DNA from: Delftia tsuruhatensis
GTDB lineage: Bacteria > Pseudomonadota > Gammaproteobacteria > Burkholderiales > Burkholderiaceae_C
Assembly: GCF_903815225.1 (NCBI RefSeq)
Contig: NZ_LR813084.1
Location: forward strand, 4,612,001-4,676,000
Reading direction: 5' to 3'
Length of the DNA: 64,000 nucleotides
Below are positions 55,896 through 64,000 of this stretch, one piece after another. Within the stretch, counting starts at the first letter, position 1. Every line of letters begins with the position of its first letter. A program made the translations under genes and the position numbers. Below the pieces are notes generated by a model. It was not told the DNA's origin and searched no databases. It saw nothing but the letters and a program-made list of their open reading frames with translations.

Positions 55896-58601
55896 TCAGG
55901 CGCGGACGCCGGGCACACGCACCCTGCTTCCATCGGGGTGCGCCCGCTGCGGCCCCTCGGTGCCTTGGTCAACGGCCTTCAGGCGCCGCCGCGCCAGGAA
56001 ATCCTGGGCAAAGCGCTGCAGCACCCCTCCGGCCTCGTACACCGACACCTCCTCGGCCGTGTCCAGCCGGCAGGTCACGGGCACGCGCAGCACCTGGCCT
56101 TCGCGCCGCTGTATCACCAGCGTGAGCTGGGCGCCCGGCGTGCGCTCGCCTTCCACGCCGTAGATCTCCGTGCCGTCCAGCCCCAGGGTCTTGCGGTCGG
56201 TGCCGGGCAGGAACTCCAGCGGCAGCACGCCCATGCCGATCAGGTTGGTGCGGTGGATGCGCTCGAAGCCTTCGGCCACCACGGTCTCCACGCCGGCCAG
56301 GCGCACGCCCTTGGCGGCCCAGTCGCGGCTGGAGCCCTGGCCGTAGTCGGCGCCCGCGATGATGATCAGCGGCTGGCGCCGGTTCAGGTAGGTTTCCATG
56401 GCCTCCCACATGCGCACCACGCGGCCTTCGGGCTCGATGCGGGCCAGCGAGCCCTGGTGCTGCACGCCGTCGATGACGGCCATTTCGTTGACCAGCTGCG
56501 GGTTGGCGAAGGTGGCGCGCATGGCGGTGAGGTGGTCGCCGCGGTGGGTGGCGTAGGAGTTGAAGTCCTCCTCGGGCAGGCCCATGCGCGCCAGGTATTC
56601 GCCGGCCGCGCTGTCGGCCAGGATGGCGTTGGAGGGCGAGAGGTGGTCGGTGGTGATGTTGTCGGGCAGCAGGGCCAGCGGGCGCATGCCGGTCAGCGTG
56701 CGCGGGAAGGCCGCCAGCGCGCCCACGCCTTCGGTGTCCCAGTAGGGCGGGCGGCGGATGTAGGTGGATTGCGGGCGCCAGTCGTACTGCGGGGCCACCC
56801 GCCCGCCGTCGTCCCGGTGGATGGCGAACATGGGCTCGTAGACGGCGCGGAACTGCGCGGGCTTGACGGCCTGCGCGACGATGGCGTCGATCTCCTCGTC
56901 GGTCGGCCACAGGTCCTTCAGGCGGATCGCGCGGCCCTCGGCCACGCCCAGCACGTCGTTTTCGATATCGAAGCGGATGGTGCCCGCGATCGCATAGGCC
57001 ACGACCAGCGGCGGCGAGGCCAGGAAGGCCTGTTTGGCATAGGGGTGGATGCGGCCGTCGAAGTTGCGGTTGCCCGACAGCACGGCCGTGGCGTAGAGGT
57101 CGCGCTCGATGATCTCCTGCTGGATGGCGGGCTCCAGCGCGCCGCTCATGCCGTTGCAGGTGGTGCAGGCAAAGGCCACGATGCCAAAGCCCAGTTGCTC
57201 CAGCTCGGTGAGCAGCCCGGCCTCCTTCAGATACAGCTCCACGGCCTTGGAGCCGGGCGCCAGCGAGGATTTGACCCAGGGCTTGCGCGCCAGGCCCAGG
57301 CGGTTGGCATTGCGCGCCAGCAAGGCTGCGGCGATGACGTTGCGCGGGTTGCTGGTGTTGGTGCAGCTGGTGATGGCGGCGATGATGACGGCGCCGTCGG
57401 GCATCAGGCCTTCGGACTCCTGCTGCCGGCCGGCGGCCAGCCTGGCGGCATCGGCGATGCCGCGCTCGGCCAGGGCCGAGGTGGGCAGGCGCCGGTGCGG
57501 GTTGGACGGCCCGGCCATGTTGCGCACCACGGCCGACAGGTCGAAGTCCAGCACGCGCTCGTAGTGCGCGGTCTGCAAGTCGGTGCTCCACAGGCCCGTG
57601 GTTCTGGCATAGGTCTCGACCAGGCGCACCTGCTCGGGGCTGCGGTCGGTCAGGCGCAGGTAGTCGATGGTCTGCTGGTCGATGGAGAACAGCGCGGCCG
57701 TGGCGCCGTACTCGGGGCACATGTTGGAGATGGTGGCCCGGTCGCCGACGCTCAGGCTGTCGGCGCCCTCGCCGAAGAATTCCACATAGGCACCCACGAC
57801 CTTCTCGCGGCGCAGGAACTCGGTCAGCGCCAGGGCGATGTCGGTGGCGGTGATGCCGCCCTGGCGCCGGCCCGCGAGCCGCACGCCCACGATGTCGGGC
57901 AGGCGCATCCAGCAGGCGCGGCCCAGCATCACGTTCTCGGCCTCCAGCCCGCCGACGCCCACGGCGATCACGCCCAGGGCGTCGACATGGGGGGTGTGCG
58001 AGTCGGTGCCCACGCAGGTGTCGGGGAAGGCCAGGCCGTCCTGGACATGGACGACGGGGGACATCTTCTCCAGATTGATCTGGTGCATGATGCCGTTGCC
58101 CGCGGGGATCACGTCCACGTTGGCGAAGGCCTTCTTGGTCCACTCGATGAAGTGGAAGCGGTCCTCGTTGCGGCGGTCCTCGATGGCGCGGTTCCTGGCA
58201 AAGGCGTCGGGATCGGAGCCGCCGCACTCCACGGCCAGCGAATGGTCGACGATGAGCTGGACCGGCACGACGGGGTTGACCTGGGCGGGGTCGCTGCCCT
58301 CCTTGGCGATGGCGTCGCGCAGGCCGGCCAGGTCCACGAGGGCGGTCTGGCCCAGGATGTCGTGGCAGACCACGCGCACGGGGAACCAGGGGAAGTCGAT
58401 GTCGCGGCGGCGCTGGACGAGCTGGCGCAGGTAGTTGTTCAAATGGGCGGGATCGGCACGGCGCACGAGGTTCTCGGCGTGGATGCGCGCGGTATAGGGC
58501 AGGCAGGCCCAGGCGCCGGGCTGCAGGGCATCGACGGCGGCGCGCGCGTCGATGTAGTGCAGATCGGTGCCGGGCAGGGGTTTCTTGTACTTGGGGTTCA
58601 T
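55896..58601 (-). CDS. acnD: Fe/S-dependent 2-methylisocitrate dehydratase
   Basis: AcnD dehydrates 2-methylcitrate in the methylcitrate cycle of propionate breakdown; usually PrpF is needed to isomerise its product. The 901-residue aconitase-family protein starts MNPKYKKPLPGTDLHYIDARAAVDAL, typical of AcnD rather than AcnA, with [4Fe-4S] ligands in AITSCTNTSNP and CTTCNGMSGAL. The C-terminus carries about 30 residues beyond what I expect for the family (ending AHPDGSRVRVPGVRA). prpC is 80 bases upstream on the same strand; prpF is not downstream, where it usually lies. Confidence 0.9.
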   Translation of the reverse strand: MNPKYKKPLPGTDLHYIDARAAVDALQPGAWACLPYTARIHAENLVRRADPAHLNNYLRQLVQRRRDIDFPWFPVRVVCHDILGQTALVDLAGLRDAIAKEGSDPAQVNPVVPVQLIVDHSLAVECGGSDPDAFARNRAIEDRRNEDRFHFIEWTKKAFANVDVIPAGNGIMHQINLEKMSPVVHVQDGLAFPDTCVGTDSHTPHVDALGVIAVGVGGLEAENVMLGRACWMRLPDIVGVRLAGRRQGGITATDIALALTEFLRREKVVGAYVEFFGEGADSLSVGDRATISNMCPEYGATAALFSIDQQTIDYLRLTDRSPEQVRLVETYARTTGLWSTDLQTAHYERVLDFDLSAVVRNMAGPSNPHRRLPTSALAERGIADAARLAAGRQQESEGLMPDGAVIIAAITSCTNTSNPRNVIAAALLARNANRLGLARKPWVKSSLAPGSKAVELYLKEAGLLTELEQLGFGIVAFACTTCNGMSGALEPAIQQEIIERDLYATAVLSGNRNFDGRIHPYAKQAFLASPPLVVAYAIAGTIRFDIENDVLGVAEGRAIRLKDLWPTDEEIDAIVAQAVKPAQFRAVYEPMFAIHRDDGGRVAPQYDWRPQSTYIRRPPYWDTEGVGALAAFPRTLTGMRPLALLPDNITTDHLSPSNAILADSAAGEYLARMGLPEEDFNSYATHRGDHLTAMRATFANPQLVNEMAVIDGVQHQGSLARIEPEGRVVRMWEAMETYLNRRQPLIIIAGADYGQGSSRDWAAKGVRLAGVETVVAEGFERIHRTNLIGMGVLPLEFLPGTDRKTLGLDGTEIYGVEGERTPGAQLTLVIQRREGQVLRVPVTCRLDTAEEVSVYEAGGVLQRFAQDFLARRRLKAVDQGTEGPQRAHPDGSRVRVPGVRA

Positions 58602-58681
58602 GGGGCGGATGCAATGCGGGCGGGCATGCTGCCCGCCCACCGGTTTCGAGGAAAGTCTTTCAGCGGGGCAGCGGCCGCCTG

Positions 58682-59860
58682 TCAGGCACGCGCATCCAGG
58701 GGCACGAACTGCTGGTCCTCGGGCCCCGTGTAGTTGGCGCTGGGGCGGATGATCTTGTTGTCCTGGCGCTGCTCGATCACATGGGCCGCCCAGCCGCTGG
58801 TGCGCGCGATCACGAACAACGGCGTGAACATGGCCGTGGGCACGCCCATCATGTGGTAGCTGACGGCGCTGAACCAGTCCAGGTTGGGGAACATCTTCTT
58901 GACCTCCCACATCACCGCTTCCAGCCGGTCGGCGATGTCGTACATCTTGGTCGACCCCGCCTCGTCGGACAGGCGTCTGGCCACGCCCTTGATGACCACG
59001 TTGCGCGGGTCGCTGACCGTATAGACCGGGTGGCCGAAGCCGATGACGACCTCCCTGGCCTCCACGCGGCGGCGGATGTCGGCCTCGGCCTCGTCGGGGC
59101 TGTCGTAGCGCTTCTGGATCTCGAAGGCCACCTCGTTGGCACCGCCGTGCTTGGGACCGCGCAACGCGCCGATGGCGCCCGCGATGGAGGAGTACATGTC
59201 GCTGCCCGTGCCCGCGATCACGCGTGCCGTGAAGGTGGAGGCGTTGAATTCATGCTCGGCATAGAGGTTCAGCGAGGTGTGCATGGCCCGCACCCAGCCT
59301 TCGGACGGCTTGTGCCCGTGTAGCAGGTGCAGGAAGTGCCCACCGATGGAGTCGTCATCGGTCTCCACCTCGATGCGGCGGCCCGAATTGCTGAAGTGGT
59401 ACCAGTACAGCAGCATGGAGCCCAGGCTGGCCATGAGCCGGTCGGCGATGTCGCGGCTGCCTGCCAGGTTGTGGTCTTCCTTCTCGGGCAGCACGCAGCC
59501 CAGGGCCGAGACGCCGGTGCGCATCACATCCATGGGATGGGCGCCCGCGGGCAGTTGCTCCAGCGCCAGCTTCACGCTGGAAGGCAGGCCGCGCAGGGCC
59601 TTGAGCCGGGTCTTGTAGGCACGCAGTTCGGCGCGCGTGGGCAGCTTGCCGTGCACCAGCAGGTGGGCGATCTCCTCGAACTCGCAGACCTCGGCGATGT
59701 CCAGGATGTCATAGCCCCGGTAGTGCAGGTCGTTGCCCGAGCGGCCCACGGTGCACAGGGCCGTGTTGCCGGCGGTCACGCCTGACAGGGCAACGGATTT
59801 CTTGGGTTTGAAGGCGGCGGCTGCAATGGCTGCGGGCGCTTCGGTAGCCGTGGTGTTCAT
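58682..59860 (-). CDS. prpC: 2-methylcitrate synthase
   Basis: PrpC condenses propionyl-CoA with oxaloacetate. The 392-residue citrate synthase-fold protein has [59 protein letters not shown] with the catalytic histidine, [17 protein letters not shown] and [36 protein letters not shown], which separate methylcitrate synthases from GltA. It starts the prpC-acnD operon, read away from the regulator at 60034, with repeated TTGCGAA-like sites between. Confidence 0.95.
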   Translation of the reverse strand: MNTTATEAPAAIAAAAFKPKKSVALSGVTAGNTALCTVGRSGNDLHYRGYDILDIAEVCEFEEIAHLLVHGKLPTRAELRAYKTRLKALRGLPSSVKLALEQLPAGAHPMDVMRTGVSALGCVLPEKEDHNLAGSRDIADRLMASLGSMLLYWYHFSNSGRRIEVETDDDSIGGHFLHLLHGHKPSEGWVRAMHTSLNLYAEHEFNASTFTARVIAGTGSDMYSSIAGAIGALRGPKHGGANEVAFEIQKRYDSPDEAEADIRRRVEAREVVIGFGHPVYTVSDPRNVVIKGVARRLSDEAGSTKMYDIADRLEAVMWEVKKMFPNLDWFSAVSYHMMGVPTAMFTPLFVIARTSGWAAHVIEQRQDNKIIRPSANYTGPEDQQFVPLDARA

Positions 59861-59900
59861 TTGCGGGTCTCCTGCAAGATGGCCGGGGGTGTTGTCATGC

Positions 59901-60000
59901 TTCGCAATTTACGCAAAATAGCAAACCTCAGACAGGCCTGAAAAGGCGAATTCTTGCGAAACGAATACCCCATGTTTGCGAATATTGCGAATATTGCCGA
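59901..60000. promoter_or_regulatory. ScfR/RamB-type operator sites between prpC and its regulator
   Basis: The 173-base divergent gap holds several TTTGCAAA-like sites: TTCGCAATTTACGCAAAATA and AGCAAA near prpC (59901-59925), TTGCGAA at 59954-59960, and a direct array TTTGCGAATATTGCGAATATT at 59975-59995. The regulator family is known to bind TTTGCAAA-type motifs, so these are likely its sites. Confidence 0.6.
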
Positions 60001-60033
60001 CGGAGCGAAGATCCCAGCCCAGGAGCGGCCGGC

Positions 60034-61452
60034 ATGAAAAAGACCTTCATGGGTGTGAAGCTGCGCAAGCTGCGCTCCGAGCGAGGCCTGTCCCAGATCG
60101 CCCTGGCCCACGCGCTGGGGCTGTCGCCCAGCTACCTGAACCAGCTCGAACAGAACCAGCGGCCGCTGACCGTCTCCGTGCTGCTCAAGCTCAACCGCGC
60201 ACTGGACGTGGACATCCAGGAGTTCTCGGAAGACGAGGAGACCCGTCTGGTCGGCGGCCTGCGCGAGGCCCTGGCCGATGCGCCCGAATCCATCGCCCTG
60301 CCCGAGCTGCAGGAGGTGGCCGCGCAGATGCCGGCCCTGGGCCGGGCGGTGATCGCCCTGCACCGCCGCCATCTCGAGGCCATGGAGCGCCTGGAGAGCC
60401 TGTCGCTGAAACTGGGCGACGACCGCTCGGACATGTCCGAGGCACGCACCATGCCGTTCGAGGCCGTGCGCGACTTCTTCTTCGCGCACCAGAACCATTT
60501 CGACGAGGTGGATCGTGCGGCGGAGGCCCTTGCCGACGAAGCCCGCTCCACCGGGGAGCCTCTGGCGGACTGGCTGGCCCGCCGCCTGCAGCACCGCCAT
60601 GCAGTGCAGCTGCATGTGGTGGAGGATGCGCCAGCGAACCAGCGCAGCTTCGACCCCGCCTCGCGCCAGCTGCGGCTGTCCAGCGCGCTGGAGCCCGCGC
60701 AGCGCGCCTTCCAGCTGGCGACCCAGCTGGCGCTGCTGGAAATGGGGGAACTGCTGGACAGGCTGATCCACACGCCGTCCTTCACCAGCGATCCGGCTTC
60801 GCGAAAACTGGCGCGCGTGGGCCTGGCCAACTACTTTGCCGGCGCCCTGATGCTCCCCTACGGCCGCTTTCTGGAGGCCGCCGAGGCGCTGCGCTACGAC
60901 ATCGACCTGCTGGGCCAGCGCTTTGGCGTGGGCTTCGAGACGGTCTGCCACCGGCTGAGCACCCTGCAGCGCCTGGAGTCCCCGGGCGTGCCCTTCTTCT
61001 TCGTGCGCGTGGACCGCGCGGGCAACATCTCCAAGCGCCAGTCGGCCACGCATTTCCACTTCAGCCGCACGGGCGGGACCTGCCCGCTGTGGACCGTGTA
61101 CGAGGCCTTCGGCCAGCCCGACCAGGTCATGCGCCAACTGGCCAGCATGCCCGACGGGCGGCGCTATCTGTGGATCGCACGCTCGGTCTCGCACGGCCAG
61201 CGCGGCTACGGGTCGCCACGCAAGACCTTTTCCATCGGGCTGGGCTGCGACATCCGGCACGCGTCGCGCCTGGTCTACGCCAAGGGACTGGATCTCGGAG
61301 ATCCGGAGGCCGCGACGCCCATCGGCATGGGATGCAAGGTCTGCGAGCGCGACCAGTGCCCGCAGCGGGCCTTCCCGTATGTGGGCAGGGGGCTGCATGT
61401 GGATGAGAACAGCAGCCACTTCGCCCCCTACGGGTTCGGCGCTGAGCGATAG
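60034..61452 (+). CDS. Short-chain fatty acyl regulator of the ScfR/RamB family
   Basis: The 472-residue protein has an N-terminal XRE-type HTH (KLRKLRSERGLSQIALAHALGLSPSYLNQLEQNQRPLTV), a middle region in the place of the ImmA/IrrE peptidase domain, and a C-terminal DUF2083 region (AGNISKRQSATHFHFSRTGGTCPLWTVYEAF, then GMGCKVCERDQCPQRAFPYVGR with four cysteines). The layout is that of RamB and of the PrpR proteins sensing acyl-CoA. It is divergent from prpC and most likely controls it; the classical sigma-54 PrpR is not present. Confidence 0.9.
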   Translation: MKKTFMGVKLRKLRSERGLSQIALAHALGLSPSYLNQLEQNQRPLTVSVLLKLNRALDVDIQEFSEDEETRLVGGLREALADAPESIALPELQEVAAQMPALGRAVIALHRRHLEAMERLESLSLKLGDDRSDMSEARTMPFEAVRDFFFAHQNHFDEVDRAAEALADEARSTGEPLADWLARRLQHRHAVQLHVVEDAPANQRSFDPASRQLRLSSALEPAQRAFQLATQLALLEMGELLDRLIHTPSFTSDPASRKLARVGLANYFAGALMLPYGRFLEAAEALRYDIDLLGQRFGVGFETVCHRLSTLQRLESPGVPFFFVRVDRAGNISKRQSATHFHFSRTGGTCPLWTVYEAFGQPDQVMRQLASMPDGRRYLWIARSVSHGQRGYGSPRKTFSIGLGCDIRHASRLVYAKGLDLGDPEAATPIGMGCKVCERDQCPQRAFPYVGRGLHVDENSSHFAPYGFGAER

Positions 61453-61582
61453 CCCGCATGCGCCGCTCCCCTGCCTCGCCTCGGGCACCCGGCGCGCCGG
61501 ACTGACTCTGAAAAAAACAAGAGGCCTGCCCCGCCCCGGCCCAGAGGGAACACCGGCCATGTTCCGGCGCCGCAAGCCCTGC

Positions 61583-61608
61583 CAGGGGCTGGCCAGTCCT
61601 GTTTTTTT
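61583..61608 (+). terminator. Possible terminator after the ScfR-type gene
   Basis: CAGGGG...TCCTG with an inner CT-GGCC-AG forms a modest stem (one bulge) followed by seven T at 61602-61608. It lies in the 293-base gap before the pilus gene, which otherwise shows nothing clear. Confidence 0.4.
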
Positions 61609-61745
61609 GCCTGGAATCAGAAACTTCCTAGCGACGGGCCCGCACAGGCTCCCTAGATTCGGCGGTCATCGAAGCAATCAGAAAAAGGCGCAGGTGCACC
61701 CGCCCCTGCCCCGAAAGCCGATGCAACCATGCAGGGAGGAAATCC

Positions 61746-64000
61746 ATGAGGCAATACATTCCATGGCGGGCCCGTGTGCTGGCCACGCTGGCGGCCGCCG
61801 CCTGGAGCCCCGCCAGCGGCTGGGCGCAGAGCCTGGACCTGGCCCAATCGCCGCCAGCCACGGTGGAGCCCTATGTGGCGCCGAATGTGATCCTGTCGCT
61901 GGATGACTCCGGAAGCATGACGGGAAGGCTGAACAGCACCACGAGCACCAGCCGTGTCGACATATTGAGGCAGGCGCTGCGCGACGTCTTCAGCGACCAG
62001 ACCCTGCTGCCCACCGGAAAAATCCGCCTGGCCTGGCATGTCATGAACGGCAGCCCGCGCGCGCTGGGCAACAACACGGACAACTCCATGCGCGTTCTCG
62101 ATGAGGCCCATCGGGCCCGTTTTCTCACCTTCGTGGCCAGCGAACTCGGCGCAAGCGGAATGACCCCCACCCACCAGATGGTGAAGAGGGCCGATGAATA
62201 CATGCGAGGGCCGCTGAACATCAACAGTCCCTGGGCCGCCATCCCCGGGCAACAGGAGCGTCCGTTCCTGGGGTGCCGGCGTAACTACCACATCCTGCTG
62301 ACCGATGGTGGCTGGAACCAAGACAGGGCCAATACCTCACCCACCAACTATGACAATGCCGATCACGATTTTCCCGACGGCACCCTCTACCGCGCCACCA
62401 ATGCCCAGACCCGGCTCTACCGCGATGCGGAGGCCGCCTCCTCGATCGCCGACTGGGCCTTCATGAGCTGGGCCAGGCCACTCCAGGACCCGGCCCGCCT
62501 GCAAGGCAGCGTCAGGCCATCGGCCGAGTACCGCAATGCCCCGCGCACCGAGACCTTCACCAACCGGGCCAGCGGGGCGTCCGCCACACTGGACAAGTAC
62601 TGGAACCCGCGCTTCGACCCCGCCACCTGGCCGCACATGGTGACCTTCACCATCGGGTTCAGCGATGAAGCCCTCCCCCAGAACAACTACCGCAGCAGCG
62701 ACAACACCCGGGCAGGAAGAATCACGGCCCCCACCTCCCTGGTGCCCTACGGCCATGACGGCAATCTGGCCGACTATGCCAACGGCACATTCACATGGAA
62801 GGCCACAAGCGCCGACCGTGGCCACGACATGTGGCACGCCGCCCTCAACGGCCGTGGGCAGTTCTATGCCGTCAACCGCAGCGCAGACCTGGCAGCCGCC
62901 TTCCGCCAGATCGTCCAGCAGATCAACGCCGAATCCGAACCCGACCGCAGCTCCGCCGCCACCAGCGGCTCCACCAATACGCGCAACGCCGTGGGCCTGT
63001 ACACCGCCCACTACGACCCCCAGCAGGCATGGAAAGGCTGGATCACCGCCCGGACCATCGCGCCCCCTGGCAACAGCACGGGTACGGGCACAGGCACCGG
63101 CTGGAGCGCCCACACTGCCGACCAGCTCGATGCCCTTCCCAATGTCGACAACCGCACCGTCCTGACCTGGAATGACAGCCCCGGCCGGGGCGCGCCGGGC
63201 CAGGGTGTTCCCTTCCGCTGGACCTCCCTGAATGCAGCGCAAAAGGCGCACCTGGGCCAGAACAGAGGCACCCCCGACGGCCATGGCGAGAATCGCCTCA
63301 ACTACCTGCGCGGCGAACGCGGCATGGAAGGCACGGGCAGCCCGCCCCGCTACACCGCCACCCGGCCTTTTCGACAGCGCCAGTCGCGCCAGGGCGACAT
63401 CATCAACTCCGCCATCTGGTACACGGGCGCACCCTCCAGCCTCTACCCCACGCAGGACTATATGCAGTTCGCCCAGACCCGCCAGGGACGCACCCCCATG
63501 CTCTACGTGGGCGGCAACGACGGCATGCTGCACGGCTTCTCCGCCCTCGACGGCTCCGAGAAGCTGGCCTACGTGCCCCGGGGCGTGATCCCCAGCGCGG
63601 CCCAGCCCCCCGGCTTGGCCCAGCTCACCGAGCCCGGCTACGACAATCGCCACCGCTACTTCGTCGACGGCTCGCCCATGACCGGCGACGTGAAGATCGC
63701 CAGCCAGTGGAAGACCCTGCTGGTGGGCACCCTGGGCGCCGGTGGCAAGGGCTACTTCGCGCTGGACGCCACCGATCCCGCCAACTTCGGCGAAAGCAAT
63801 GCCGCCTCCCTGGTGCTGCTGGACCGCAGCCTGCACGCCAGCGAAACCTTCCCCGCCAACTGCTCCTTACTGTCCGACGACCAGGCCCGCAAGCGCTGCG
63901 AGGAGGACAAGGACATCGGCCATGTCTTCGCCCCGCCCGTGCTGGATGACTCCAACCCCCAGCGCACCACCCAGATCACCCAGCTGAACGATGGCCGCTG
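61746..64000 (+). CDS. PilY1-like type IV pilus tip protein (3' truncated by window edge)
   Basis: The frame starts at ATG 61746 with GGAGG 6 bases ahead and stays open to the window end (751 codons). A signal peptide (MRQYIPWRARVLATLAAAAWSPASGWAQ) is followed by a von Willebrand A-like domain with the MIDAS start LSLDDSGSMTG near residue 53, and later RTPMLYVGGNDGMLHGFSALDGSEKLAYVPRGVIP, the entry to the PilY1/PilC C-terminal beta-propeller, and GAGGKGYFALDATDP. PilY1 is a tip adhesin and retraction regulator of type IV pili. Minor pilin genes, usual neighbours, would lie off the window. Confidence 0.9.
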   Translation, partial: MRQYIPWRARVLATLAAAAWSPASGWAQSLDLAQSPPATVEPYVAPNVILSLDDSGSMTGRLNSTTSTSRVDILRQALRDVFSDQTLLPTGKIRLAWHVMNGSPRALGNNTDNSMRVLDEAHRARFLTFVASELGASGMTPTHQMVKRADEYMRGPLNINSPWAAIPGQQERPFLGCRRNYHILLTDGGWNQDRANTSPTNYDNADHDFPDGTLYRATNAQTRLYRDAEAASSIADWAFMSWARPLQDPARLQGSVRPSAEYRNAPRTETFTNRASGASATLDKYWNPRFDPATWPHMVTFTIGFSDEALPQNNYRSSDNTRAGRITAPTSLVPYGHDGNLADYANGTFTWKATSADRGHDMWHAALNGRGQFYAVNRSADLAAAFRQIVQQINAESEPDRSSAATSGSTNTRNAVGLYTAHYDPQQAWKGWITARTIAPPGNSTGTGTGTGWSAHTADQLDALPNVDNRTVLTWNDSPGRGAPGQGVPFRWTSLNAAQKAHLGQNRGTPDGHGENRLNYLRGERGMEGTGSPPRYTATRPFRQRQSRQGDIINSAIWYTGAPSSLYPTQDYMQFAQTRQGRTPMLYVGGNDGMLHGFSALDGSEKLAYVPRGVIPSAAQPPGLAQLTEPGYDNRHRYFVDGSPMTGDVKIASQWKTLLVGTLGAGGKGYFALDATDPANFGESNAASLVLLDRSLHASETFPANCSLLSDDQARKRCEEDKDIGHVFAPPVLDDSNPQRTTQITQLNDGR

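Overview
This 64 kb window is dense, GC-rich chromosomal DNA from a betaproteobacterium. The gene content (hda-HAD-pcnB-folK order, murJ next to rpsT, MesX/MesD methionine synthase, AcnD-type methylcitrate genes, Bug-type solute-binding protein, H-NS of the short betaproteobacterial type) and the codon use point to the Comamonadaceae. Delftia or a close relative is my best guess, from memory of gene content only. I saw no rRNA, tRNA, CRISPR array, transposase or plasmid origin. Genes are tightly packed, with many 1-8 base overlaps inside operons and several convergent pairs separated by fewer than 20 bases.

Layout. 1-3.3 kb: the 3' tip of an unknown gene, a short-chain-dehydrogenase-like protein, a ferredoxin/FAD oxidoreductase and a Bug-family binding protein. 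3.3-6.9 kb: a minus-strand housekeeping operon hda - HAD phosphatase - pcnB - folK. 7.2-12.8 kb: purM, an AI-2E-family permease, a SirB1-type protein and murJ, then rpsT and a DUF3579 gene. 13.2-15.5 kb: argD-argF, where the 3' end of argF is duplicated around a 129-base insert full of stem-loops. 15.8-19.2 kb: feoA-feoB plus a Cys-rich membrane peptide, flanked by two YkgJ-family genes.

19.2-34.4 kb is an aromatic amino acid catabolism region: an Lrp-type regulator, two closely similar aromatic amino acid permeases, an aromatic aminotransferase, two complete tryptophan 2,3-dioxygenase genes (kynA), kynB, kynU, RidA, a LysE exporter with an AraC regulator, an alkylation-repair pair (AlkA-like and Ada-like), an MFS transporter and a flavin monooxygenase. 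Together the kyn genes take tryptophan through N-formylkynurenine and kynurenine to anthranilate. 34.9-43.3 kb: H-NS-type protein, CorC-family membrane protein, apaH, RhlE helicase, YpfJ-type metalloprotease, a proline-rich membrane protein, an ornithine-cyclodeaminase-family reductase and a diguanylate cyclase. 43.4-46.1 kb: nadA-nadB, whose quinolinate route is separate from the kyn genes because no kynurenine 3-monooxygenase/3-hydroxyanthranilate route is evident here. 46.1-53.3 kb: nucleotide and purine genes (dcd, guaD, an adenine-deaminase-like gene, two BMP-family purine-nucleoside-type binding proteins, a Rieske oxygenase and a HIT protein).

53.7-55.8 kb: mesX-mesD, a folate-independent methionine synthase pair. 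55.9-61.5 kb: acnD and prpC of the methylcitrate cycle, read away from a divergent ScfR/RamB-type regulator with repeated TTGCGAA-like sites between them; prpB and prpF are not in the window. From 61.7 kb to the edge: a truncated PilY1-like type IV pilus tip protein.

The least expected features are the duplicated argF 3' end (possible scar of a site-specific integration), hairpin-plus-T-run leaders in front of both BMP genes, the doubled permease and kynA genes, and the two YkgJ genes around the Feo operon.
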